This document shows positions 1-4,703 of a stretch of 6,933 nucleotides of DNA, in pieces. The notes under the pieces are model-generated. The model saw nothing but the letters and a program-made list of their open reading frames with translations, was not told the origin of the DNA and searched no databases. Made by a program: the position numbers and the translations under genes. Source of the DNA: Treponema sp. Its GTDB lineage: Bacteria > Spirochaetota > Spirochaetia > Treponematales > Treponemataceae. Location of the stretch: assembly GCA_017421145.1 (NCBI GenBank), contig JAFOTA010000015.1, positions 1 to 6,933 of the forward strand. The letters are read 5' to 3'. Each line of letters starts with the position of its first letter. Position 1 is the stretch's first letter.

Positions 1-42
1 CCCGCCCGCGCAGGCCCCGGTGCCTCCGTGCGCGGGGGCGGG
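1..42 (+). other. GC-rich hairpin upstream of 5S rRNA (rRNA spacer)
   Basis: Bases 1-12 (CCCGCCCGCGCA) pair with bases 29-42 (TGCGCGGGGGCGGG), giving a 12-bp stem with a two-base bulge. The loop at 13-28 can add a short GGC/GCC pairing. No T-run follows, so it is not an intrinsic terminator. Its place just before the 5S gene fits a 23S-5S spacer stem used in rRNA processing, but the 23S gene is not in the window. The structure is seen directly; the role is inferred. Confidence 0.5.
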
Positions 43-58
43 CATGGATCGAATACAT

Positions 59-169
59 GCCGGCAGCCATGGCGCGGAGGCCATACCCGTTCCCATACCG
101 AACACGGAAGTCAAGCTCCGCAGCGCCGATGATACTGGGTGAGTCCCGGGAAAGCAGGTGGCCGCCGGC
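59..169 (+). rRNA. rrf: 5S ribosomal RNA
   Basis: This is the 5S RNA of the large ribosomal subunit. The conserved core is present: CCGTTCCCATACCGAACACG at 88-107, followed by GAAGTCAAGC, then CAGCGCCGATGATACTGGG and a typical AAAGCAGGTGG near the 3' end. The ends were set by the terminal helix, GCCGGC at 59-64 pairing with GCCGGC at 164-169. This gives about 111 nt, slightly short for the family, so each end could be off by a few bases. It probably closes an rRNA operon entering from the left. Confidence 0.93.
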
Positions 170-178
170 TTTTTTTTT
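164..178 (+). terminator. T-run directly abutting the 5S 3' end
   Basis: Nine T residues (170-178) begin at the base after the last paired base of the 5S terminal helix. I found no separate GC-rich hairpin between the 5S end and the T-run. The GC-only terminal helix of the 5S (GCCGGC/GCCGGC) may therefore serve as the stem, or the transcript may end there with little trimming. The U-tract is seen; the terminator role is inferred. Confidence 0.6.
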
Positions 179-242
179 GTCCTTTTCCCCGTCCCACGTG
201 AGCTCCATGACAGTTTTTTGTCCCTAAGTCACGAATGTTTTG

Positions 243-274
243 CCGGGAATATCATTATAATATAATACTCCCGG
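243..274. terminator. inverted repeat between convergent 5S and aroF units
   Basis: CCGGGA (243-248) pairs with TCCCGG (269-274) around a 20-base AT-rich loop, and part of the loop can pair further (250-252 with 265-267). The repeat lies 9 bases past the aroF stop codon. Read on the minus strand it has no U-tract, so termination of aroF there would be weak or factor-assisted. Read on the plus strand it is followed by AATTTGTTTTT, so it could back up termination of rRNA transcripts. A two-way terminator is the likeliest reading. Confidence 0.42.
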
Positions 275-283
275 AATTTGTTT

Positions 284-1312
284 TTATAATTTATCTGCAA
301 TGTCGTAGATCAAGCGTTCGCTTTTTTCCCATCCAAGGCAGGGGTCGGTAATCGATTTTCCGTATATTCCTTCACCGATTTTCTGGTTTCCGTCTTCTAT
401 ATAGCTTTCCACCATGAATCCTTTGACGAGTTTTTTTATCCTGTCGCTGTGTGCGCATGAATTGAGAACATCCATTATAATACGTGGCTGCTCAAGCGGA
501 TTTTTGTTTGAATTCGAGTGATTCGTATCGATTATTGCACCCGGATTTTTGAGATCGGTTTTGTCATATGCATCGCACAATCTGATCAAATCTTCATAAT
601 GATAGTTCTGCTGGTTGTTGCCGTGCTTGTTTGTTGATCCGCGCAGTATTGCATGTGTATCAAGGTTTCCTGTGGAATGAACTTCCCATCCCCGGTATAT
701 GAAAGTGTGGTGATGCTGGGCTGCATGTATTGCGTTCATCATGACGGCATAATCACCGGAAGTCGGGTTTTTCATTCCTACAGGCACATCGATTCCGCTG
801 GAAACAAGACGGTGCTCCTGATTTTCTACTGACCTTGCTCCGACTGCGACATATCCAAGAAGATCATCGAGATACTGATAGTTGTCAGGGTAAAGCATTT
901 CATCAGCAAATATGAAGCCTGTTTCCTCAACTGCCCTCATGTGCATGTGGCGTGTCGCTATGATTCCCTTGAAAAGATCTGGCTTTGCATTCGGATCCGG
1001 CTGATGCAGCATGCCTTTGTAACCGTCTCCCGTTGTGCGGGGCTTGTTTGTGTAAATCCGCGGAACCATGAGAATTTTGTCCTTGACTTTTTCCTGCACA
1101 GGAACAAGCCTTCCCATGTAATCAATAACCGCATCTTCATTGTCAGCCGAGCACGGGCCTATTATCAGAAGGAGCCTGTCAGATCTTCCCTCTATAACAG
1201 CCTTGACTTCGGCTCTCTTTTCCTCAACAATCCTGCTCACCTTTCCGGTAACCGGGTATTGTTCCTTCACCTCTGCCGGCACTGCCAGCCTTCTTTCGAA
1301 ATCCATGTTCAT
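284..1312 (-). CDS. aroF: 3-deoxy-7-phosphoheptulonate (DAHP) synthase, class I (AroFGH type)
   Basis: Condenses phosphoenolpyruvate and erythrose 4-phosphate to DAHP, the first step of the shikimate pathway, in the cytoplasm. The 342-residue protein matches the roughly 350-residue AroF/AroG/AroH family. Visible motifs are IIGPCSAD with metal ligand Cys54, PRIYTNKPRTT (84-94, PEP binding), GARSVENQEHR (158-168), PVGMKNPTSGD (177-187, Lys181), IDTNHSNSNK (261-270, ligand His265), FMVESYIEDGNQ (ligand Glu302) and YGKSITDPCLGWE (ligand Asp323). All expected metal ligands are present, so it should be active. The start at 1312 is favoured because AGGAGG lies five bases upstream; a second ATG at codon 3 is a poorer fit. 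The gene is transcribed away from purF and preceded by a Phe leader peptide and attenuator, which makes phenylalanine the likely signal. Which isozyme letter it deserves, and its allosteric inhibitor, cannot be read from the sequence. Confidence 0.96.
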   Translation of the reverse strand: MNMDFERRLAVPAEVKEQYPVTGKVSRIVEEKRAEVKAVIEGRSDRLLLIIGPCSADNEDAVIDYMGRLVPVQEKVKDKILMVPRIYTNKPRTTGDGYKGMLHQPDPNAKPDLFKGIIATRHMHMRAVEETGFIFADEMLYPDNYQYLDDLLGYVAVGARSVENQEHRLVSSGIDVPVGMKNPTSGDYAVMMNAIHAAQHHHTFIYRGWEVHSTGNLDTHAILRGSTNKHGNNQQNYHYEDLIRLCDAYDKTDLKNPGAIIDTNHSNSNKNPLEQPRIIMDVLNSCAHSDRIKKLVKGFMVESYIEDGNQKIGEGIYGKSITDPCLGWEKSERLIYDIADKL

Positions 1313-1317
1313 GGCAT

Positions 1318-1323
1318 CCTCCT
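1318..1323 (-). promoter_or_regulatory. ribosome binding site of aroF
   Basis: A perfect AGGAGG on the minus strand lies five bases before the ATG at 1312, which fixes that ATG as the start. It sits downstream of the attenuator terminator, so aroF translation is independent of the leader peptide. Confidence 0.85.
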
Positions 1324-1382
1324 ATTTGATTCCTTTTTCCTGATCCGCCGAATACCCTGGAACAGACCGTTGCTCCGGGGAT

Positions 1383-1415
1383 AAAAAAAAGGCTCTGTCC
1401 GTAAAGAACAGAACC
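1383..1415 (-). terminator. intrinsic terminator of the aroF attenuator
   Basis: On the minus strand GGTTCTGT (1415-1408) pairs with ACAGAGCC (1398-1391), eight pairs including one G-U, around the loop TCTTTACGG. Eight Ts follow (1390-1383). It lies 70 bases before the aroF start and downstream of a good promoter, with no complete gene between, so it would stop transcription before aroF. Its 5' arm is shared with an upstream antiterminator pairing (1401-1414 with 1451-1464), the hallmark of attenuation. Confidence 0.9.
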
Positions 1416-1464
1416 TTCGTTTGCACCTCTATAATTCTGGCTGCAGCATCGTTCTACCCTTTAC
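1401..1464 (-). promoter_or_regulatory. antiterminator pairing of the aroF attenuator
   Basis: On the minus strand GTAAAGGGTAGAAC (1464-1451) can pair with GTTCTGTTCTTTAC (1414-1401): 14 continuous pairs, three of them G-U. The second arm contains nearly all of the 5' arm of the terminator (1415-1408), so the two structures exclude each other. The first arm begins at the leader peptide stop codon. A ribosome reaching that stop would cover it and let the terminator form. A ribosome stalled at the Phe codons, the last of which is at 1484-1482, would leave it free. The pairing is seen; the switching is inferred from the pheA/trp attenuator model. Confidence 0.82.
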
Positions 1465-1517
1465 ACAGTTCCAGGCCCGTTAAAGCCATAAAAGGAAAAT
1501 CCGTTAAAAGAGAAGAA
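1452..1517 (-). promoter_or_regulatory. possible protector (1:2) pairing in the aroF leader
   Basis: TTCTTCTCTTT (1517-1507), inside the Phe-rich codons of the leader ORF, can pair with AAAGGGTAGAA (1462-1452), the antiterminator 5' arm. Ten of eleven positions pair, one as G-U. In classical attenuators such a pairing keeps the antiterminator from forming when the leader is not translated. It is weaker evidence than the antiterminator because pyrimidine-rich sequence pairs easily with purine-rich sequence. Confidence 0.5.
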
Positions 1518-1550
1518 TGAAAATGCGCTGAAGCAGCTGAAAAATTTCAT
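1461..1550 (-). CDS. phenylalanine-rich leader peptide of aroF attenuator (29 aa)
   Basis: A 29-codon ORF (ATG at 1550, TAA ending at 1461) encodes ten Phe and one Tyr. Phe is at positions 3, 4, 7, 10, 12, 13, 15, 18, 20 and 23, and the peptide begins MKFFSCFSAFSFF. Roughly a third Phe is far above any ordinary protein. No Trp codon is present. The ORF lies between a strong promoter and an intrinsic terminator upstream of DAHP synthase, the design of the pheA leader of enterics. Its product is probably without function; translation speed through the Phe codons is the signal. There is no Shine-Dalgarno site. The ATG is 8 bases past the -10 box, so the mRNA probably starts at or within a few bases of the ATG (a leaderless start). 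Confidence 0.88.
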   Translation of the reverse strand: MKFFSCFSAFSFFSFNGFSFYGFNGPGTV

Positions 1551-1558
1551 GATTAACC

Positions 1559-1587
1559 ATTCTACTGACATGTGCTTCCGTTGTCAA
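1559..1587 (-). promoter_or_regulatory. sigma70-type promoter of the aroF leader
   Basis: On the minus strand a perfect -35 TTGACA (1587-1582), a 17-base spacer and a -10 TAGAAT (1564-1559, five of six to consensus). Predicted transcription start is around 1555-1550, at or just before the ATG of the Phe leader peptide. Transcription can then be stopped at 1383-1390 or continue into aroF. Confidence 0.88.
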
Positions 1588-1595
1588 CCGGAGTG

Positions 1596-1605
1596 CAGGA
1601 ACCTG
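1596..1605. promoter_or_regulatory. short palindrome between the divergent promoters
   Basis: CAGGAACCTG is a 4+4 inverted repeat with a two-base centre, 8 bases upstream of the aroF -35 box and 41 bases upstream of the purF -35 box. It could be a repressor or activator site in the shared control region, but a repeat this short can arise by chance. I recognise no known operator. Confidence 0.18.
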
Positions 1606-1646
1606 ACGCATGCATGTTTATCCGTGCGAGGGGAAGGGCTTGGTGA

Positions 1647-1675
1647 TTGAAAAAAAAAGCTGGAACGGTTAATAT
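1647..1675 (+). promoter_or_regulatory. sigma70-type promoter of purF
   Basis: TTGAAA (1647-1652), a 17-base spacer and TAATAT (1670-1675), each close to consensus. Predicted start is about 1682-1683, which coincides with an ATG at 1683. It is back-to-back with the aroF promoter, with 59 bases between the two -35 boxes. No PurR-like operator is recognised over it. Confidence 0.83.
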
Positions 1676-1682
1676 ATCATCC

Positions 1683-1769
1683 ATGACAATGAGGTCGCGG
1701 ATGCATTCTGTCGGATGTATGCGCGGCCTTTTTATGTTTAATTTTTTCAAGCTTTTTGTGGTGGCATGA
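1683..1769 (+). CDS. putative leader ORF upstream of and overlapping purF (28 aa)
   Basis: A 28-codon ORF begins with ATG at the predicted transcription start of the purF promoter, 7 bases past the -10 box. It runs through the terminator hairpin at 1693-1733 and ends with TGA at 1767-1769, overlapping the purF start region ATGATG (1766-1771). It starts MTMRSRMHSVGC; its second half is Phe- and Val-rich (five Phe within residues 17-25), largely because it reads the T-runs. No SD is possible, so initiation would be leaderless. purF itself has only a poor SD (GTGGTGG right next to the ATG), which makes translational coupling from this ORF plausible. A ribosome on it would also break the hairpin. 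The ORF and overlap are seen; translation and regulation are inferred, and a chance ORF of this size is possible. Confidence 0.5.
   Translation: MTMRSRMHSVGCMRGLFMFNFFKLFVVA
1693..1733 (+). terminator. intrinsic terminator in the purF leader
   Basis: GGTCGCG (1693-1699) pairs with CGCGGCC (1722-1728), and ATGCATTC (1701-1708) with GGATGTAT (1713-1720). The two stems are separated by one G-G mismatch and capped by the loop TGTC. This makes about 15 pairs with three G-U, followed by TTTTT (1729-1733). No plus-strand gene lies upstream for it to terminate. It starts about 10 bases after the predicted purF transcription start, so it looks like an attenuator of purF rather than an end-of-operon terminator. 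Confidence 0.75.
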
Positions 1770-3136
1770 TGAACGGTGATAAATTTCATGATGAATGCGG
1801 GGTGGCCGGTGTTTTCGGTTGTGAGAACGCGTCTTCCCTTGTTTATTTTGCGCTGGTTTCCCTTCAGCACAGGGGACAGGAGAGTGCAGGAATTGCGGCA
1901 TCCAATGGAAATGCAATCAGATTGCACAAGGACATGGGGCTTGTTGGTGACGTGTTCAAGCCGGATCACTTGGAAGGACTTGAAGGAAAGATTGCTCTCG
2001 GTCATGTGCGTTATGCAACGGCCGGCGGGCGTACGGTTGAAAATGCCCAGCCGTTTTTGAATTCGTTCAAGCTCGGTTCAATTGCCCTTGCACACAACGG
2101 TCAGCTCGTGAATTATGAGCCGCTCAGGGAAATGCTTGAAGATGCCGGATGCACGTTCAATTCGACAAGCGACACTGAAGTAATATTGAAGCTTATTGCA
2201 CGTTCCTACAAAAAAGGCCTGGAGCAGTCGGTGTTCAATGCGCTCAAGCTCATAAAAGGATCTTTTGCCCTCTGCATAATGACGGAGGACTGCCTTATCG
2301 GTGTGAGGGATCCGAACGGAATAAGACCCTTGTGTCTCGGAAAGGTCGGAAACGGCTACGTGCTTGCAAGCGAATCATGCGCAATCGATGCAATGAACGG
2401 TGAGCTGATCAGGGACGTGGAGCCTGGTGAAACGGTCATAATCACAAAGGACGGGATCAAATCATACAAGCCGGAAGAGCGCATAAGAAAGCAGACGTGC
2501 GTGTTCGAGTACGTTTATTTTGCACGCCCGGATTCGGTTATTGACGGAATACCGGTGCAGGAAGCAAGGTACAAGATGGGAGCCGCTCTTGCAAGGGAGT
2601 CCCCGGTGGATGCGGACGTGGTTGTCGGAGTTCCGGACAGCGGCATAGGAGTTGCGATCGGATATTCAAGGGAATCAGGAATACCATTCGTTACCGGAAT
2701 CGTAAAGAACAAATACATCGGGCGCACGTTCATAGCACCTACTCAGGCTGAAAGGGAAAGCATGGTGGCGGTCAAGCTCAATGCACTCAGAAGTGACCTT
2801 CAAGGAAAGAGGGTCGTAGTGATAGATGATTCCATAGTCAGGGGTACGACAAGCCGTCATCTGGTTCAGCTTCTGCGCAGGGCCGGTGCAAAGGAAGTGC
2901 ATTTCAGGGTTTCATCTCCTCCGGTAAAATTTCCGTGCTACCTTGGGATAGACACTCCGAGCAAAAACGAGCTTATATCCAGCAACCACGAGCTTGAGGA
3001 AATCAGGAAGGAAATCGGTGCAGATTCGCTTTCTTTCATAAGCCTGGAAGGGATGATGTCGGCATTGGACGGAAAGATACCGTCTGCAGGAGGATTCTGC
3101 CGTGGATGCTTCTGCGGTGAATACCCGGTCGGCTGA
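1766..3136 (+). CDS. purF: amidophosphoribosyltransferase (glutamine PRPP amidotransferase)
   Basis: Catalyses the first committed step of purine synthesis: PRPP plus glutamine gives 5-phosphoribosylamine. The 456-residue protein has an N-terminal Ntn-hydrolase glutaminase domain and a C-terminal phosphoribosyltransferase domain. After a short propeptide ending in DE comes CGVAGVFG; Cys11 would be the nucleophile exposed by self-cleavage. SLQHRGQESAG follows, then the PRPP loop VVVIDDSIVRGTTS (350-363). Cys245, Cys391, Cys445 and Cys448 (GFCRGC) match the four [4Fe-4S] ligands of Bacillus-type PurF, unlike the cluster-free E. coli enzyme. Two adjacent ATGs (1766, 1769) could start it; both overlap the TGA of the leader ORF. 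The SD is weak. An intrinsic terminator in its leader suggests attenuation. PurF next to trp genes is unusual; the shared theme is glutamine and PRPP use. Confidence 0.97.
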   Translation: MMNGDKFHDECGVAGVFGCENASSLVYFALVSLQHRGQESAGIAASNGNAIRLHKDMGLVGDVFKPDHLEGLEGKIALGHVRYATAGGRTVENAQPFLNSFKLGSIALAHNGQLVNYEPLREMLEDAGCTFNSTSDTEVILKLIARSYKKGLEQSVFNALKLIKGSFALCIMTEDCLIGVRDPNGIRPLCLGKVGNGYVLASESCAIDAMNGELIRDVEPGETVIITKDGIKSYKPEERIRKQTCVFEYVYFARPDSVIDGIPVQEARYKMGAALARESPVDADVVVGVPDSGIGVAIGYSRESGIPFVTGIVKNKYIGRTFIAPTQAERESMVAVKLNALRSDLQGKRVVVIDDSIVRGTTSRHLVQLLRRAGAKEVHFRVSSPPVKFPCYLGIDTPSKNELISSNHELEEIRKEIGADSLSFISLEGMMSALDGKIPSAGGFCRGCFCGEYPVG

Positions 3137-3153
3137 TATTTTTTTTGATACTA

Positions 3154-3182
3154 TTGACAGAAACAAAAACCTGTGTTATGTT
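3154..3182 (+). promoter_or_regulatory. promoter of the trp genes, in the purF-trpE gap
   Basis: A perfect TTGACA (3154-3159), 17-base spacer and TATGTT (3177-3182, four of six to TATAAT). An AT-rich tract with eight Ts (3140-3147) lies just upstream and may act as an UP element. Predicted start is about 3189, leaving a 5' UTR of roughly 33 bases before trpE. There is no terminator between purF and trpE, so trpE may also be reached by read-through from purF. Confidence 0.7.
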
Positions 3183-3197
3183 TCTATAAAAAGAAAC
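3180..3197. promoter_or_regulatory. inverted repeat at the trpE transcription start
   Basis: GTTTCT (3180-3185) and AGAAAC (3192-3197) form a perfect 6-bp inverted repeat around ATAAAA, covering the second half of the -10 box and the predicted start. A third copy, AGAAAC, is at 3159-3164, next to the -35 box. This could be a repressor operator, but it does not resemble the E. coli TrpR site and AT-rich repeats can occur by chance. It is the only candidate regulatory site I see for trpE. Confidence 0.3.
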
Positions 3198-3221
3198 GGT
3201 ATTTCAGACACGGGGTTTATC

Positions 3222-4670
3222 ATGGAAAAAAGAAAAGACGCGGTATGCAGGACTCTTTCCAGCGAAAGGTACACGCCATATTCATTGGCAAGAAAAATCG
3301 GTGCGGCGGCAATCCTTGAATCGGCAAGCTTCGCAAAGGGACGCGAAAGATATTCAATCCTTATGGCGGAGGAAGCATTCAAGATCGTGCAGGATGAAGA
3401 CGGCGTGGCATTCATCGTTGACGGCGAGAGAAAGGCGTTCGATGCCTCTGAATCTGACAGCCGTGATGCGCTCGGAAGAAAAAAGGATGCCGACATACTT
3501 GATGCCCTCCTCTATGTTGCGACACAGAATTCCGAAGTTCCGTTTCCGGGTGACGAAGAGATTCCCATTCCTGCAAGCGGACTCGGATACCTGAGCTATG
3601 AATTCGCATGCAGGTGCGACAACATAAAATTCTTCGAGCAGAAAGACGAGCTGAAGATTCCCGAAAGCTGTTTCATAGCCGGGCATATCTACATAGTGTT
3701 CGACCACTTCACCGAAACCATGCACATCTTCGCGCTCAACTACAACGAGCATGAAATCGACCTTGACGCTGCGGTTGACAAGCTCATAAAGCGCATAAAC
3801 GACATGGACTTTTCTTATGTCGAGGAACCCCCGGCAAAATTCGAATACAGGATGATAACCGACGAAGAGGAATCAAAGAGGGAATACATAGAGAAAGTGG
3901 AAGCCCTCAAAAAGCACATCGTTGCGGGCGACATAATACAGGCGGTACCAAGCAGGCGCGTTCAGATTGAATGCAGTGCCAGCGCAATGAACGTCTACGG
4001 AAAGCTCAGGAAAGTCAATCCTTCGCCGTATCTTTTCTACATTGACTTCGGCGGATTCCAGCTGACCGGATCTTCACCGGAAAGCCTTGTGCGCGTAAGG
4101 AACGGAAGGGCATCCATACATCCGATTGCCGGAACTATAAGGCGCGGAAAAAACGATGCCGAAGACGAAATGCTCCAAAAGAAACTTTTGTCGGATCCGA
4201 AAGAAAAGGCCGAACACCTTATGCTCGTTGACCTTGCCCGGAATGATTTGGGACGCGTTTGCGAAAGGGGCAGCGTCAAAGTTCCGCAGTTCATGGAATG
4301 CGAAAAATACAGCCACGTCATGCACATTGTTTCCAACACCGAGGGAATGCTGCGCGAAGGAGTGAAACCAATCCAGGTGCTCAGGGCTTCGTTTCCGGCA
4401 GGCACTGTTTCCGGCGCTCCAAAAATCAGCGCGATGCAGATTCTTTCCGGGCTTGAAAAAACGAAGCGCAGGTTCTATGCAGGTGCGGTCGGTTATGTCC
4501 AGAGCAACGGCGACCTTGATTTCTGCATTACGATACGTTCCGCACTCAAACAGGGAAACGTCTGGTCGCTTCAGGCCGGCGGTGGAATAGTCTATGATTC
4601 TGATCCTGAAAGGGAATTCACTGAAACGAAAGAAAAGCTCGGTGCCCTTATCGACACCCTGACGAAGTAG
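3222..4670 (+). CDS. trpE: anthranilate synthase component I
   Basis: Converts chorismate, with ammonia from the TrpG domain, into anthranilate, the first step of tryptophan synthesis. The protein has 482 residues, normal for TrpE. The N-terminal region carries ILESAS (31-36), the counterpart of the LLES element that binds feedback-inhibitory tryptophan in TrpE. The C-terminal chorismate-binding domain shows LTGSSPESLV, HPIAGTIRRG (300-309), LVDLARNDLGRVC, SHVMHIVS with His368, FPAGTVSGAPKISAMQ, FYAGAVGY and QAGGGIVYDSDPEREF. The usual PIAGTRxRG has Ile306 in place of the first Arg. An in-frame ATG at 3102, inside purF, would add 40 residues but lies upstream of the promoter; 3222 puts the inhibitor motif at the normal place. 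The SD is weak. The downstream trpGD supplies the glutaminase partner, which supports TrpE over PabB. Confidence 0.95.
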   Translation: MEKRKDAVCRTLSSERYTPYSLARKIGAAAILESASFAKGRERYSILMAEEAFKIVQDEDGVAFIVDGERKAFDASESDSRDALGRKKDADILDALLYVATQNSEVPFPGDEEIPIPASGLGYLSYEFACRCDNIKFFEQKDELKIPESCFIAGHIYIVFDHFTETMHIFALNYNEHEIDLDAAVDKLIKRINDMDFSYVEEPPAKFEYRMITDEEESKREYIEKVEALKKHIVAGDIIQAVPSRRVQIECSASAMNVYGKLRKVNPSPYLFYIDFGGFQLTGSSPESLVRVRNGRASIHPIAGTIRRGKNDAEDEMLQKKLLSDPKEKAEHLMLVDLARNDLGRVCERGSVKVPQFMECEKYSHVMHIVSNTEGMLREGVKPIQVLRASFPAGTVSGAPKISAMQILSGLEKTKRRFYAGAVGYVQSNGDLDFCITIRSALKQGNVWSLQAGGGIVYDSDPEREFTETKEKLGALIDTLTK

Positions 4671-4691
4671 ACGGCATCGGATTTTTATAAC

Positions 4692-4697
4692 GGAGGG
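4692..4697 (+). promoter_or_regulatory. ribosome binding site of trpGD
   Basis: GGAGGG lies six bases before the ATG at 4704, in the 33-base gap after trpE. It sets the start of the fused protein and shows that trpGD is translated independently of trpE. Confidence 0.8.
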
Positions 4698-4703
4698 TTT
4701 AAA

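Noticed and set aside
1..58. 3' end of 23S rRNA before the 5S
   Set aside because: No conserved 23S 3' terminal sequence is visible; only a spacer-type hairpin is present.
941..1384. 147-codon plus-strand ORF opposite aroF
   Set aside because: It lies almost wholly antisense to a clear DAHP synthase gene, has no recognisable motif and no promoter, and looks like a shadow frame.
1441..1470. Possible T-box riboswitch in the aroF leader (minus strand AAAGGGTAGAAC resembles AGGGTGGNACC)
   Set aside because: The TGG core that pairs with the tRNA CCA end is missing and no specifier stem is evident. The Phe-rich ORF and the 14-bp antiterminator pairing explain the same bases better.
1562..2005. 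147-codon minus-strand ORF across the purF start and the control region
   Set aside because: It runs antisense through the purF glutaminase codons and both promoters; it has no homology I recognise.
1776..2060. 94-codon alternative-frame ORF within purF, and other similar ORFs inside purF, trpE and trpGD
   Set aside because: They overlap strongly conserved coding sequence in another frame and show no family motifs.
3098..3147. Terminator after purF suggested by eight Ts at 3140-3147
   Set aside because: No stable GC-rich stem directly precedes the T-run; only short CCG/CGG pairings are possible. It fits better as an AT-rich element upstream of the trpE -35 box.
3102..3221. Upstream in-frame ATG extending TrpE by 40 residues
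   Set aside because: This start lies inside purF and upstream of the TTGACA promoter, and the extension has no TrpE features. The ATG at 3222 places the tryptophan-binding LES motif at its normal distance.
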